From NCBI RefSeq assembly GCF_018873765.1, contig NC_057925.1, positions 13,403,568 to 13,467,567 on the forward strand: a stretch of DNA of 64,000 nt, given 5' to 3'. The position numbers and the translations under genes were made by a program. Under the pieces are notes generated by a model. That model was not told the origin of the DNA. It worked only from the letters and a program-made list of their open reading frames with translations, and did not search any database. Positions 25,001 through 36,915 of the stretch are shown here, in pieces. Positions within the stretch are counted from its first letter, which is position 1, and each line of letters opens with the position of its first letter. This DNA comes from Telopea speciosissima. Its lineage: Eukaryota > Streptophyta > Magnoliopsida > Proteales > Proteaceae.

Positions 25001-25982
25001 TAAAAAAGGTTAAGAATTTGAATGAAATTTGGTTTTTACCATTCTTCTGTGAAAGACAAGACTGCAGTGAGATGTTTGTTACTAGTGAGATGCTAGGGTG
25101 GTTACTGGTTAGTGAGATTCTAGCCTAGGTTTGCAGTGAGACTCTTCAAGTCACATCTTCTATGTTTCTTACTTCTTCCTTTGTTATTAAAATTGCTCAC
25201 TTTTGGATGTGTTCTCATCTCCCTACGATCGCGTCTATTAAGGATTCTGATTTTGTTGCAAGATCTTCATTTTAGTCTTTGAATTTACAGAGTTACCCCC
25301 ATTAAAATAATTGTTTCCAATTAGATTCCTACTCTATTCTACGTACTCGTTAGTCATCAAAACTGTTCATCATATTTACAAAATCGCCATTATCTTTAAA
25401 TGTTAAAGTTTAGCACTTGAATTCCATAATCAAGGTTATTGAACCTGGGATCGCTACCAAACCTTCTTTATTTCTCAATCAACATAAACACCACACTCAG
25501 CACCGACTATCCCCCCCCCCCCAATTCATAATATATTCAATTGATTTAAAATTTCTGGTCACAGAAATCCCTAGCAGTCAAATACAGACACCAACATACA
25601 TAAACGTATATTAATAATTAGTGAACTGGTAATCCAACAGACTATTGCCCAATTCTCAGAAAGTAACAATGCAATAACAAGGGTTTTCCAACATTTCAAG
25701 TGAACAGGAAAGGAATGGGTAGGGGATGTATTGGTAATTAGCTGCCAGATCACAAGACTATCCTTGTGATCCAAGATCTGGCTTTACATAGCACAAAAAC
25801 CACATGCTTGACCTACTGGAAGGAAACAAATTTCTTATTCATGCAATACATTGTAAAACAAAATTAAAAAATTAAAAGATGCAACATGTACCACAAAAGC
25901 AATAATATACCTTCTTGTGAAGACGTTGGACAAGCTCCCGTGATGAAGGAGCAGCCAAGTTATCCATCCGAACAGTCATCAT
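13064..25982 (-). CDS. SMG7: SMG7 (EST1-family nonsense-mediated mRNA decay factor), five coding exons
   Basis: Encodes a 978-aa SMG7. SMG7 binds phosphorylated UPF1 through an N-terminal 14-3-3-like/TPR domain and directs target mRNAs to decay in cytoplasmic bodies; in Arabidopsis it is also needed for meiotic exit. Exons on the minus strand: 25982-25911 (MMTVRMDNLAAPSSRELVQ), 23334-22729 (NIELENKHRKS...RIPSDPNAWQHMRENYEA...NPHHQ), 22585-22463 (LAILASYSGDELVAIYRYF), 15332-15106 (NRQSYSQLPGETKNSVKVV) and 14972-13064 (SLETFGEVFSS to AGRFFV stop). All junctions are GT-AG and keep frame; the exon 4/5 junction splits a Ser codon. Residues 25-300 form the EST1 N-terminal domain and the middle is the helical EST1 domain (RGFLPILPAQ...RVQRIIAAGRALANVV). 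The tail is disordered, with GPPPGFSPFP and a Gln-rich stretch. Intron 3 is 7.1 kb and full of transposons, intron 1 is 2.6 kb. The start choice among tandem ATGs follows the family N-terminus. Confidence 0.93.
17273..18758. mobile_element. Pack-MULE carrying a mitochondrial carrier fragment
   Basis: Long inverted repeats (GAGTAAACCTCTTGTACACC to GGTGTACAAGATGTTTACTC, extending over 90 bp with GGTTTGTTCACCTG) are flanked by identical 9-bp duplications TTTGATTTT at 17264-17272 and 18759-18767. It holds a plus-strand fragment of a dicarboxylate-carrier gene (18393-18511), two internal direct duplications (AAAGAGCAACCTATTTCG at 18008 and 18057; CACCTGGTCTTTATTTG at 18139 and 18219) and an unassigned stretch at 17515-17830. 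No transposase is present. Confidence 0.88.
18393..18511 (+). pseudogene. Captured fragment of a mitochondrial dicarboxylate carrier / uncoupling protein (DIC/PUMP) gene
   Basis: The plus-strand reading ASPPSPSRMGSIALGVKIVQ, followed by TKGVATLFSGVSATILCQT, closely resembles the segment GPIALGVKIVQxEGVAALFSGVSATVLRQT of plant mitochondrial dicarboxylate carriers. About 40 residues match; sequence beyond CQT is unrelated. A continuous 87-codon frame (18282-18545) spans it, with a hydrophobic stretch before the match (TTTFLILLVLSWFSCPFAS), so a chimeric ORF is possible but unproven. The Arg before QT is Cys here. Confidence 0.75.
19842..19873 (-). repeat. G-quadruplex-type tract on the minus strand
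   Basis: Plus strand C9 then ACCCCCACCCCCACCCCCCACCC. The minus strand (the transcribed sense of SMG7) therefore has five or more G-runs separated by single T. It lies in SMG7 intron 3, so the G-rich strand would be in the pre-mRNA. Confidence 0.6.
20081..21144. mobile_element. hAT-type element, second copy of the CATAGTTG family
   Basis: The left end CATAGTTGCCAAGGCG pairs with CGATGCCTTGACAACTATG at the right. The interior (TACCTAGTCTCACATTTGG; TAAGTAATTAA; TTTACATGAGA) matches the element at 16556. Flanks CCTTAGCT and CTTAGGCT may be an eroded 8-bp duplication. An AT-rich tandem array of about 31-bp units (CATCAAGTCATCAAAAATC) is at about 20260-20390. Confidence 0.75.
20260..20390. repeat. 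~31-bp tandem array inside a hAT element
   Basis: Four units of about 31 bp of the form GCCACATCAAGTCATCAAAA followed by ATCAACATTA, with few differences between units. Confidence 0.75.
21676..21952. mobile_element. hAT MITE, third copy of the CATAGTTG family (277 bp)
   Basis: Ends CATAGTTGTCGCTG and GCTTTGACAACTATG, flanked by identical 8-bp duplications GATACAAT at 21668-21675 and 21953-21960. It has GGCGACAAAGCG and GATCGCCTAGG subterminal motifs like its larger relatives, and is a deletion derivative. Confidence 0.85.
23765..25440. other. Unresolved repeat-like sequence in SMG7 intron 1
   Basis: Long non-coding stretch with retroelement-like features: a TTTAAATATACATGTAACC promoter-like segment near 23968, AATTTTAATAAAAAGG near 24003 and GTGAGAT repeats near 25068-25140. 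I could not find paired ends, a primer-binding site or a coding domain, so I leave it unassigned. Confidence 0.3.
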
Positions 25983-28100
25983 CCATCAAATATATGCACA
26001 ATGCACCTTTTACCTGCAAACAACACAACTTTAACACCAGCAAATACCATTAAATCTACACAAAGCATGCATTCATCACAAAAGCTAAAATCAACAGAGG
26101 GGTAAGGGAGCAAAGTTCTGTGGGCAAATAGATGGCAACATTGAGTCAAGTAAATTCAATTTCATCTGATAATTAAACAAATATTATTCAATTGTATCTT
26201 AAAACTAAGAAAATATACCCTTCTCTGCCACTATAATATAATAAAGATTACCCTAATCTTATTGGGGGGGACAACTGATGATGACTACAAACATGAAAGA
26301 TTTTTGAGAAATTTGCACCAAGAACTGAAAGAGAACTGCTGATGACATGGAATGTGTTTGGAGCAGCAGATCATGGTAGTTGGCCAATGTGTTAACAAAA
26401 ATGCACCACTTACATAAGATCATATAGCTTGACAACCTATTTATAAAGTAATTTCTGCCATAAAAGCAAGTAGGAATTGCTTGCTTATAGGCTATTTTCT
26501 AAGTTACAATAGAAGGAAGACGGCACTAAGAGAACTTTTTTCCCCAATAAATAAAAAAAAATAAAAAAACCACTCAGATTTACTTCTTCAATGAATATAG
26601 TCTTCTATTTTGTGGAACCAATCATAAGTACCTTTCTATTAATCTTAAATTAGCAAGAAAGAGATAACATAACTTATGAGTGAGCTAAACTCAGCTTCCA
26701 ATAAACCACCTAAAAGGAATTTTTTCCGTCCCTGAAAACCCCTAAAAGAAAGAAAAATCCCTACATTTTTGTAGTATCTGTAATGATTACAAGAAGTCAA
26801 TATTCAGATAATGGCTCCCACTGCTAGCTTTCCATTTTAAAAGGGATTACTTTGAAGCATAGTATTAAATCTCATCTCGAAAGGCCATTTCGGCCAGACC
26901 GGAATTTCGGCAAAATTTAGCCGAAATATTGTAATTTTTTCTATGAGTTTTGCTTGGCCATTTTGGGGTGTAAAATGCCGAAATTTCGACGGAATGGTGC
27001 ATTTTTAGACTGAAATTTCCGAAACAAGATGACTGTAATTTACAAAATATTGCATTTTTTCGTTTCGACATAGCATCTCGTCTCGGCTTAGCCAAAATTT
27101 CCGAATTTTCGGAGAAATTTTGGCAAGATTTTGAACTATGCTCTGACGAGGTAAAATTGTCTTTTATTCTAGTAAGACTAGTAAGATTTACATATATACT
27201 ACATGGCAAACTCCTCTTTTGAAATTAAACTCTATCAAAAATAAGAGTTTCGACTAGATTATTTATATCAAACCTATGGCATTAAAATTGTACAATGATT
27301 TCCTATCATACACACAAGCAGGACCAGCTTCCCAAGCAAACATAATTTGAATAAGATTCAGCCAATGATAATAGTCTGTATGAGGTTCAGATTATGATCA
27401 AGGGAATAATGGTACGTCTTTTTATTTTAGTTGTGGAATGGTTTCGATCGAGGAAACGAATAACTATCAGCATTCAAAGCCTATCGGAAAGACTGCCCTG
27501 GTCAAACAACAAAATCCATCCCAGCAGAAGGAACCAATCGGAAAAATACTGAACAAAAACCAGTAGTCAACAACAAATTTATACAAATAGTAAACTTCTA
27601 GCAGAATACAAAAGGCAAGGTCAAATATTTACGGCTCGATGAAATTAAACAAAATTAAATTTAATAATTCGACTTTTTCTTTTTTATTCTTTTTCCCCTT
27701 CCTTCCCAGGCGATCTTGTTTTCCCCCAAAGTTCCTAAACACTGACATGGGGAGGGAGAAGAGAAAATCAATAATACAACAAATTTCCTTCAAAACAGAA
27801 AATCCTAAAACGCAGTAAACACGTGATCGGATCCGCTGCAGCCTTTATTTGTAAATTGATAAGTAATCTTATAGCTTTAGACGATAGATAAGGGAAATTG
27901 TGGAAGAAAATTCACCTTCTGAGTCAGATCTACGGAGATTTGATTCTCCGCTGCAAAGGTCGATCGATTCCTCTGCCGATCGAAAACCCTTTTTTAAGTT
28001 CCTCCAAGACCCAAAATCCCCGAGGGAGAGATTGAATTTGGGGAAGAAATCTAGGGTTTCAGGGTGCTTTGTCCATTGAACAACAATCTTTTTCCACACG
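25983..28100 (-). other. SMG7: SMG7 5'UTR with one intron
   Basis: A short UTR exon precedes the ATG (25983-26013; acceptor TGTTTGCAG| at 26014-26016). It pairs with a first exon at about 28100-27916 whose donor is CAGAAG|GTGAATTTTC, giving a 1.9-kb 5'UTR intron (26014-27915). The first exon contains only a very short ATG-started upstream frame (MDKAP). The transcription start near 28100 is an estimate. Confidence 0.6.
26858..27140. mobile_element. hAT-like MITE in the SMG7 5'UTR intron
   Basis: Inverted ends CATAGTATTAAATCTC and AAGATTTTGAACTATG, rich in GCCGAAATTTCGG-type motifs. Flanks CTTTGAAG and CTCTGACG could be an eroded 8-bp duplication (6 of 8 match). Confidence 0.6.
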
Positions 28101-28181
28101 AACCTGACTTATCTATATTTAATCTCTTTTTTTCATTTTTTTTTTATTTTTTTATTTTTTTCTCTTTTCTTTCTCTCTTGA

Positions 28182-28188
28182 TTTATAA
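28182..28188 (-). promoter_or_regulatory. Candidate TATA box of SMG7
   Basis: TATAAAT on the minus strand within TCTTATAAATC, followed by a long A-rich run (28125-28165). It is the only TATA-like match close to the estimated transcription start, and weak evidence on its own. Confidence 0.3.
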
Positions 28189-28199
28189 GACGATAAGAG

Positions 28200-30105
28200 T
28201 CGGTTCGGGGCAGTAAGTCGGACCTCTTAACACGGGAATATATACGATGGATGGCAATGCAAGGGTATCTTCGTAATTCCACTGGTCGAAGAAATTTGAA
28301 CCTTTTGAAATCCGCTAACACAGTCAGGGACTCAAGGGTAAATTTACAATGCCCAACTTGTGGGACCAATATAACACATAAGATCATCGTCAGCCATCTT
28401 TCTCAAGGACAACCCCAGGATTGGAACAAGTTGCTTCCAGAAGATTATATGGTTCGCAATTTGTCTTTAAAAAATAGAAGAAAAGTTCCATATGTGGAAC
28501 GCAGGGGCCACGCCCAAACACAGTGGAGGTCGTAATGATTGCCTCGTCCCCATGAATGGCTGAAATTCCTTCTCTAATGTATCACAGTGTGCTCTCATTG
28601 GCTGACGAATGTGTGTGACCCTACACTCTCATGCAAAGAACGGGCCGTCGAATCATAAAAAGAAAAAGGAAAACAAATAAAAAAAAAATGACATAATCTT
28701 GGGGGTCTCACAATAATGTGTCATTAAAACTCTATGAACAATAAGAGATATAGGTATTGGGATCGGCTGATTGACAAACTGATATTGATTCGAATCATCC
28801 AGTATCAGTGTGGATCGGATAATTTCATCTTTACTTTTCTTTAAGCATTGAGTTTTTGATGATTTTACCCTTGATACTGATACCCAATTTAGAATCGACT
28901 AAGTATCTGTATAGGGCTCGATCAATACCGATACTTCATTCCATATTCATCAGATACTTAAAACCCGAAAATGGACCCACGAAAGGAAGACTTTCGGGTT
29001 TTTTTTTTTTTCTTTTTTTTCTTTTTTTTAAACGAGATTAAGATTAATTGGAACTAAGTATAGGAGTACCTGTTGTTTCACTTGTGCTAATTTTGGGTTT
29101 TTTTTGGGTTTTGGTACCTCTAATTTTGGAGGAGTAACCATAGAAACTCTTATTAGGATTGAGATAAATAATAGGTTTAGCAGGCAAGGACGATAGATGA
29201 CATGACCATCCATAAATATAGCAACTTGGAACGTGATTCCAAAGGGTTCAACGTGGAGCCACATCAAAACCTAGCTGGTGTGCTTTGACATAATAGGAAA
29301 GGGTCTATATTGATGACATAGGCTTTTAACACAAACAGTGTAGGGAAGTTGTTCCCACTCAAATAGCCTTTTGCTTTTTTCATTGGTATTTTGGATTTGG
29401 TTTTTTTTTTTAGGTAATTTTTCATGTAACAATGGAAGGTGACGTTTAAGAAAAGGAAAAAAAAAAACTGTCTGGGAGATTGGCCTACGCCAGTTGTCTC
29501 ACAAATCTAGCTCTCTGCTCCCCATATGAAAATACATTATACCCTTGTTTTGATGAGGACAGAGATAGACTCATCACTCATGAGAGTTTTGGCGTCGGCC
29601 ACACTCATCGGAATACTGGCGTAGGTCACACTCTGTTACGTATATCTTATTTAATAATTAATTAATATTAAGCAGTTAATTAGTAGTAGTAAGTTTATTT
29701 AATATTAAGTAGTTAGTTAGTAGTAAGTGTATAATTAATTATTAGCAATCAAATGAATTAAAGAGAAAATGTAGAAGTTGTAGGAGTGAAAAGTGGGTAG
29801 TTGTGATAACCAATTATTTTACGTGTATTTATTTGTGAATGGTGAAATAGAAAGAAGATTTTGGAAAATTAAAACTAATCTGGAGAGAGGTCGGCTACCT
29901 CCCAACAACCCAGACGTCATTGCTTTGTTTGTAGAGCAAAACTCTATCCCAAATTTATCTCTTCCTCTCTTTCTATCCCTATTAATTCTCCATTTTTGTT
30001 ATTTTATTTTGAGATTACCTTGCACGTAACACACTCCCAGACAGGAAACTACTTCCCTTTCAAAAATTACAAAACAAATCTTAGCCATCAATTTTTATTA
30101 TTTTT
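28200..30105. other. Intergenic, no gene recognised
   Basis: AT-rich intergenic sequence upstream of SMG7. It contains GTATCGGTATTG-like motifs near 28755-28940 typical of a decayed MITE, an AT-rich duplication near 29650-29735 (TTAGTAGTAGTAAG) and a short inverted pair CTGTCTGGGAG/CTCCCAGACAG (29468, 30038). Open frames here lack codon structure or homology. Confidence 0.4.
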
Positions 30106-33100
30106 TATACATCCAAGATTATACAAACCAATCAGAGGCTGCCACGTGTCCCGGTCCACGAAGTAACCCATTCCAGAAGCAAGGGAGAACCAACTCGAAA
30201 GCAGGCCTCAAGGAAAATCACGGGCGCGGCCTCACTCCTCGGGCGCGGCCTCACTCCTCGGGTGCGGCTTCCTCACCACAGGCGTGACCTCTCCACGGGT
30301 GCGGCCTCATAGTCGCGACCCCCTGACATGACCTAAGCGGACGTCGAGACACCTAGCCTATGATCCAGTCATCACTATAAACATACACCACCTCCAGGAC
30401 TCTAGGCCACCGCCTAGAAGTCACGTCGCCCAGACAGACTCAAACACCAAAGGAGCTATCACCGCACACACGGATATCTATCTATTAAGGATCCCAACCC
30501 CACTGGGATACTCCCTCCCACAAGGAGTCGACCAACCATGGAAGAGCCCTGCTACCCAGGGTCTCTATCCACTCTACGGCTCACTCGCCATCAAACTGGG
30601 ACTCTCCACACCGCCATACTCTACTATAAAAGGAAACGTACTCAACCCCATCAAGGGACATCTTCACTCATCTTGAATACTACTATTCATCTGTTTGGTC
30701 AAAGAGATCTAACTTAGGCATCGGAGAGTCCTAGGCTGGAACCACACCAGTTCTCCTTTGTCACCCAGGGTCTTTTGTAGGTTACGGCACTCGCTGAGTG
30801 ATTTCTTGGCGCAATAGATTGGCGCCGTCTGTGGGAACGACACTAGCCATCGTATCTACTAGCTTGTTTCCATAACTGTTCAATCATGGCACCACGGGGT
30901 AAGAAGATTGTTCCCTCCACCAACAATGCCCCAAGGAATGGATCACCTCCTCCAGAGAGCTCTCGTCGCAGAGCCAATGACCATGACCATGTCTCTCTGG
31001 AGAGGGAGATCCCAGACGATGATCTAGTTGCCGTAGTTGAACCCAACAACGAAGTGGTGGTGGAGGTGGTACCTGACCCCAATGCCCCAGCAACTATGGG
31101 TCAGATCAATGACCTACAGCGACAGATCCTCGAGGATCAACGACTCTTACGCGACTACCTGAGGCAGCGTGCAACATCACACTGTCGTAGGACGGATCCT
31201 CGGTGGGAACAGAGCCCTAAGAGGTCCCCTCCCAGGGGTGACAGATCAGCGAGGCACACCAAGCAGCGGGGAGAGCCTTCCCAACCTAGGGGGAGATTAG
31301 CAGATCCTCCAGCACGGTCAAATCAGGGGAGAACACCATCACACCGATCCATGGTACCTAACCCTGAAGGGTCCATCCGGAGGTCGGTGTTTGATGGTCG
31401 ACTAAGAGGAAGTTATGTACAAGGGCAAAGCCGAAACTTACCATGAAGCAAGCCCCTTGCGATCAAGACAAGATTCATCACGATGTGACCCTTCACCATC
31501 TCGCCAACAGTCAAGACGGGAAAGGACTTCCAGGAGAGGACGAGAACGAGCTCGCAACGAACTACCAGTCAGACGTGAAGGACAAGCACGGGATGAAGAG
31601 TTTGACAAGAGACTCTGAGAGTTGGACAAGAAGCTGGAAGGATTGAAGAAACAGACCAAGGGTGAGACACACTCAATCCCTGGACAACACCTCTTCTCAG
31701 AAGAGATCATGTCAGCCTCACTCCCATCCAGGTTCAGGCTACCCACCTTTGAACTCTACAGTGGTACCACCGACCCTAATGACCATATCAATTATTTCAA
31801 CGAGATGATGACCCTATACGGTGGATCAGACGTGGTATCCTGTCGAGCATTCCCTGCATCCCTCGAGGGTGCAGCGACCTCATGGTTTTCCAAACTGCGC
31901 TCGCGGTCGATTGGGTCGTTTGCAGAGCTATGCGAATAGTTCGTGACCAGCTTCCAGAGCAACGTCAAGTAAAAGAAGACCATGGTCAATCTACTGCACG
32001 TGATACAAAACCTTGGGGAGTCCCTCAGGGAGTATGTCAACAGGTTCACCAAGGAGTCCTTAGAAGTCAGAGACCTAGACGATCAAACCCAGCATGCTAC
32101 CTTGGCTAGGGGCATCCAAGACATAGAGTTGATCAAGGACCTGGCATGTTATGAGATCAGGACTATAAAGGAGCTCCTGGAGCAATACAACGAGTTCGCC
32201 AATATAGCAGAGATAGTACAAGCTCGGAAGAAGGCAATTGAAGCCAAACCACAGGACAACAAGAGGTCAGCGCCAAATGACCGTAAAGATAATAAGAGGT
32301 CAAAGACCGAGAGCCGATAAGAGAAGGGCGACCGCCCATCTAGGAGAAGTGATTGTCGCCCAGAGAGGAGTGAGAGAGCAAGCAGTCCAGAGTTCACACC
32401 GTTGAACACCACCAGGTCCCAAATCCTTATGTAGATTCAAGACCGTGACCTACTCCGTTGGCCACAACCCATACTAGCAGGACCTGAGAAGTGTAACCCC
32501 AACAAGTACTGTCTCTTCCACAAAGAGAATGGACATGATACAGAAGACTGCTACCAACTGAAGAGGGAGATAGAAGGCCTTGTGAGGGCAGGGAGTTTGA
32601 ACAAGTACGTGAAGGGGAGACGTGATGGTCGTTCGGGCCAGGGAGATAGAGGTTGTGATCGAGAAAGAGAAGAACTAAGAAGGGAAGAAAGGAGAGTGGA
32701 CCGAGATAGGGAGAAAGACCGCACTGACGAAAGAAGAGATACGCGGGAGCCCAGCGGTACCAAGGGAGCCCCCATCCTCACCATACTTGGAGGACCAGGG
32801 CAGGAATCAACCAGGAAGGTCAAAGCCTATGCCAGGTTCGTGGGAGTGGCAGAGAAGCCAAGTAAGATAGCAAAGACTGAGACGACGATCTCCTTCTCGG
32901 ATGAGGACTTGGAAGGTGTGAGCTTTCCACATGAGGATGCCCTGGTAGTATAGGTGGAGGTAGCCAACCAACCCGTACACAGGGTGCTGATAGATACAAG
33001 GGCGTCCGTGGATGTGCTCTCACTGGAAGCCTACCGCAAGTTCGGATTTGGAGACGATCAACTCAAGCCAGAGCCCACTTACCTCCATGGTTTCTCGAGT

Positions 33101-34515
33101 GCCACCGCCTCCGTCAGGGGTACTATAGAGCTACCCGTCACCTTTGGAGAGCATCCTCGACAGGTAACCATCATGGTGAACTTTATGGTCGTCAGGTCTG
33201 TGGTGCCATTCAATGGCCTCTTAGGATGATCGTCTCTGTTAGCCCTTAGAGGTGTCGTATCACCACTCCACCTGAAGATGAAGTTCCCCACTGACAACGG
33301 AGTGGGTGAAGTCCGAGGCGATCAGAAGAAGGCCAGAGAATGCTATGCCACCTTCATGAAGAAAAATAATGGCAACACATGGGGGATGGCACTGTGCATG
33401 GAGAACCTGGTCAGCGACCAGAGAGATGAACTAACAGAGAAGAGAGGAAGGCCGGTGGAGGACCTCATCTCCTGGCCACTCAACAAAGACGACCCTTCCA
33501 AGGTCGTATAGGTTGGCTCATTATTGAGCGATGAGCAGAAAGAAGAACTGGGGCACCTCCTCCAAGCTAACATGGATGTCTTCGCATGGTCAACTGCAGA
33601 CATGCCAAGCATACCCAAATCCATAGCAGAGCACAGATTGCATGTAGACCCAACCAGGAAGCTCGTCCAGTAGAAGAGAAGAAATTTTGCCCTCAACCAA
33701 CAGGCAGCCATCAAGGAAGAGGTTGAGAAGTTGAGCCGAGCAGGGTTCATCAGAGAAGAAAAGTTCCCTACCTGGCTCGCGAACGTGGTCATGGTACCCA
33801 AGCCTAATGGGAAGTGGAGAATATGCGTCGGCTACACTGACTTGAACAAGGCGTGCCCAAAAGATGAGTACCCACTACCCAGGATTGATCTGCTGATTGA
33901 CGCCACCGCCGAACATGAGATGTTGAGTTTCATGGACGCCTACTCCGGTTACAATCAGATCCTCATGCATGAGGATGGCAGGTCTTACAACGCCTTCCGA
34001 ACAGACAAAGAGAACTACTGCTACTGTGTCATGCCGTTCGGACTAAAGAATGCAGGAACCACCTATCAGAGGATGGTCAACAAGATGTTCGAGGAACAGA
34101 TTGGGTGCAATATGGAGGTGTACGTGGATGACATGCTCGTGAAAAGCGTTCAAGCCCATCAACACTTGGCCGACCTAGAAGAAGTGTTCGCCGTGCTGAG
34201 AAAGAACCAGATGAAACTAAACCTTGCAAAGTATGCCTTCGAAGTTACATCAGGGAAATTCCTGGGGTTCATGGTCTCAGTATGGGGAATAGAAGCCAAC
34301 CCATCCAAGATCAAGGCCATCTAGGAGATGGCACCACCCCGGACAGTCAGAGAAGTACAGAGGTTGAATGGAAGGGTTGCTGCCCTTTTCAAGTTCGTGC
34401 CATGGTCGGGAGACAAGTGCCTACCATTCTTCAGGATGTTGAAGAACCTCCGAAATCCTAAAGACTTTGCATGGACGGAGGAGTGCCAAAAGGTATTACT
34501 CTAGGCTATTGCGAC
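30106..34515 (+). mobile_element. Ty3/Gypsy (Tat-like) retrotransposon, broken and 3'-truncated
   Basis: A 5' LTR (about 30106-30816, GC-rich GGGCGCGGCCTCAC repeats inside) is followed by the primer-binding segment TTGGCGCCGTCTGTGGGAAC. A gag region comes next (N-terminal MAPRGKK near 30886, retrotransposon gag domain about 31700-32250, zinc-finger-like FHKENGHDTEDCYQL near 32517). Then come an aspartic-protease-like region (about 32950-33230) and reverse transcriptase (about 33660-34320, with VMPFGLKNA and YVDDMLVKS). Traces of RNase H end near 34510. There is no integrase and no 3' LTR. The copy is broken in several places and is a fossil. Gag, RT style and primer site fit the Tat lineage. 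Confidence 0.85.
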
Positions 34516-36205
34516 ACTATCCTCAAAGTCATCCCCAATCATAAACTCATCATCATCATCGTCATCCTCTGCTGCTACTGGTGTTGGATGGTGTCCATGA
34601 TACAACACTCACTTGGAGGAGAAGAGAAAACTCACGTGGAGGAGGAAAATCTGATCTCACATAATTAGATTCATGGTTCAATATATATTTTCATGTTTCA
34701 TGGTTTTGATTTTCAATTTTATGATTTTAGATTCCAATTAAATAATAGAATTCAGATTTCATAGATTCAAAATGTCTAATTAGTTCGTACCCAGAAAAAA
34801 AAAATGTCTGATTAGTCGCATGGTGTTTTTAATGATCCCTCTCTGTCGTTACTTACTTTTATCATTTTCCAATAGCATGGTGGAAGGGGTTTCAGATTAA
34901 GGCATGGAACCACCTTATTTATTTACATTCTTTTAATATGTCAGGTGTATAGTGGTCATTAGATATTGTGTTAACTGTTGCCCTTATGGTTCTTTAAGTG
35001 GTAGAAAAAATATAAACTCGGTGTTTCATCTGCAAGAGAACTAAACAAATCAATAAAAAAAGAAAGGGAAAAAAGAATGTTAATTGGTCATGTGTCTCCT
35101 GCGAAGACAGGAGTATGCAAAATTACTATTCTGCCCCTGTGAAATAAAAAAAATTTAATCCATGTTGATGCCTTTGCATTGTTTTCATTGACCCCTATGC
35201 TGGTGCGAGGGCCATGTGACAAGGCAGCGATCTCTTGCCCAAAAAGAAAAAGAAAAAACTAATTAATATAATAATGATAATAATAACTTATGAATGCAAA
35301 CGATAAAACAATTTTGTTAATCCATATTCATAAGAGACAAAATTATATGATTTCATTAATCTTTAAGCTCCCATTTTTATAAGGGTCTTTTTGGTATCAT
35401 TTTCCATTTTGTGTTTGGCCTATTTTTAAAAAAAAAATCATTATTGAAAACTATTTTTTGATCAAAAAATAAAAATTACTTGGTAACTACTAAACACAAT
35501 AGATTGTAGAATGAAAAATAAGTTTGGTAACTACCTATGTGTAAATAATTTTTATAACATTTTTAAACAAATGGGCCAAAGTCATGGAAATCCAATATTG
35601 AAATTACGTTTTTTTTAGAGAAATTGGCCTAAAGCCCATATATATTTTAGTGATAGGTGAAAAAAATCTCCCATCACTCATCTTCTTTCTCAAATCAACT
35701 CTAAACCAGAAGGGATGGGGATTCAGAGATAGAAAGGGTTGAAGGATTATATTAATCCAATGAGATATTTCCATATTTCTTTTGAAATGAGCCATTAAAT
35801 AAGAGAATGATTGAAGGATTCGAGAATCTACAAAGGAGGGAGAAGGTTCAGAAATGGATGCTGAGGTTGTGGAAGTGGCTGAAGAGAGGGATAGAACTAA
35901 CTGAGAGAGGCAGCGGCAATTGATGGGTTGGGAGGAGGGAAAGAGGGTCTGCACGAAGGTCTCTGTGAGATTGTGAATTAAAACAGGGTCATGGAGGATA
36001 GGAACTGGCGGTCAAAAAGTTATCAATTATGGTATTTATTACCACTTGGTTCAGTAAGGAAATCTTATATGGGCTTTAATAATTTTTTAAAATTTCCTAA
36101 GCACTGCCTCAAAAGATAAAAATGGCTAATAGCTGCCCATATATTAAGATAGCTTTACTAAATCTATTAGTATACTCAAGTCTCACATTTTTCAAGGACA
36201 CCCTG
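34516..36205. other. Intergenic, no gene recognised
   Basis: Sequence after the Gypsy truncation, with an (ATC)n patch near 34545-34565, AT-rich elsewhere. No gene or bounded element. Confidence 0.4.
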
Positions 36206-36915
36206 TTTTTATTAGGCCAAATTTCATGGACACCCTCTATAACTATTTGAAAAGACAAGTACACTCAAAATTTTGCAAAAATATCAATCTTCCCCCTGAC
36301 GTTAAGTAAAGTTACCCCCAAAATTAAAATGTCAATTTTACCCTCTTAGTAATTTAAATCCTTCCATCTCTTGCTCCCTTGCAGCTGTTTCTTCCGCCGC
36401 CGCCGCCGCCACTACCACCGCCTCCAACCCTCCTCATCTTGCTCCCCTGCTGTTGTTTCTTCCGCCACCGCCACCACCAGCACCGCCACCCCTTCCAGCC
36501 CTCCTTCTCTTGCTCCCCTGCAACCCCGCCACCCCTTCCAGCCCTCCTCGGCTCGTCGTCTCTCTGCTGTCTCTGTGGGTTTCTTTCTCTCTCTCTGTGA
36601 AGCAGGAAAAAGGCAAAAATGGACATCAGCGAAGAATCCATGGCAGCTCACAAGCGAACTTTCGTGGATTTCTTTCTCTCTCTCGTGCATAAGAATTCAG
36701 GGGAGTTTTGGTCGGATTCGAGCAGTGAACAATCGGTTTCCAGGAAAAACGATTTGGGTTGTGGTGATGTGAGAGACGAAGCGGGTTTTGAAGAATCTGG
36801 GGAAAGCAAACGAACTGAACCTAAAAGCATGGATTCGGTGTTAATCAACCCTTTTCCTTCTAAACCCAACCTCTCCTTTCTTTCTCTCACTCTCTGTCTC
36901 TCCCCTTTTCCCCAC

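Noticed and set aside
27869-28099. 76-codon open frame in the SMG7 5'UTR exon, which if spliced would end at the main ATG
   Set aside because: Its first codon is GTG, not ATG. The only ATG-started frame in the exon is five codons, so an overlapping uORF is not supported.
28251-28535. Plus-strand 94-codon frame upstream of SMG7
   Set aside because: No domain, no codon structure, and GGGTATCTTCGTAATTCC-type sequence is typical of decayed non-coding repeats.
29468-30048. Possible transposon with CTGTCTGGGAG inverted ends
   Set aside because: Only about 11 bp pair and no target duplication was found; too weak to call.
36354-36690. Several overlapping Pro/Ser- and Arg/Gly-rich frames
   Set aside because: Products of GCC/GGC triplet-rich sequence inside a MULE.
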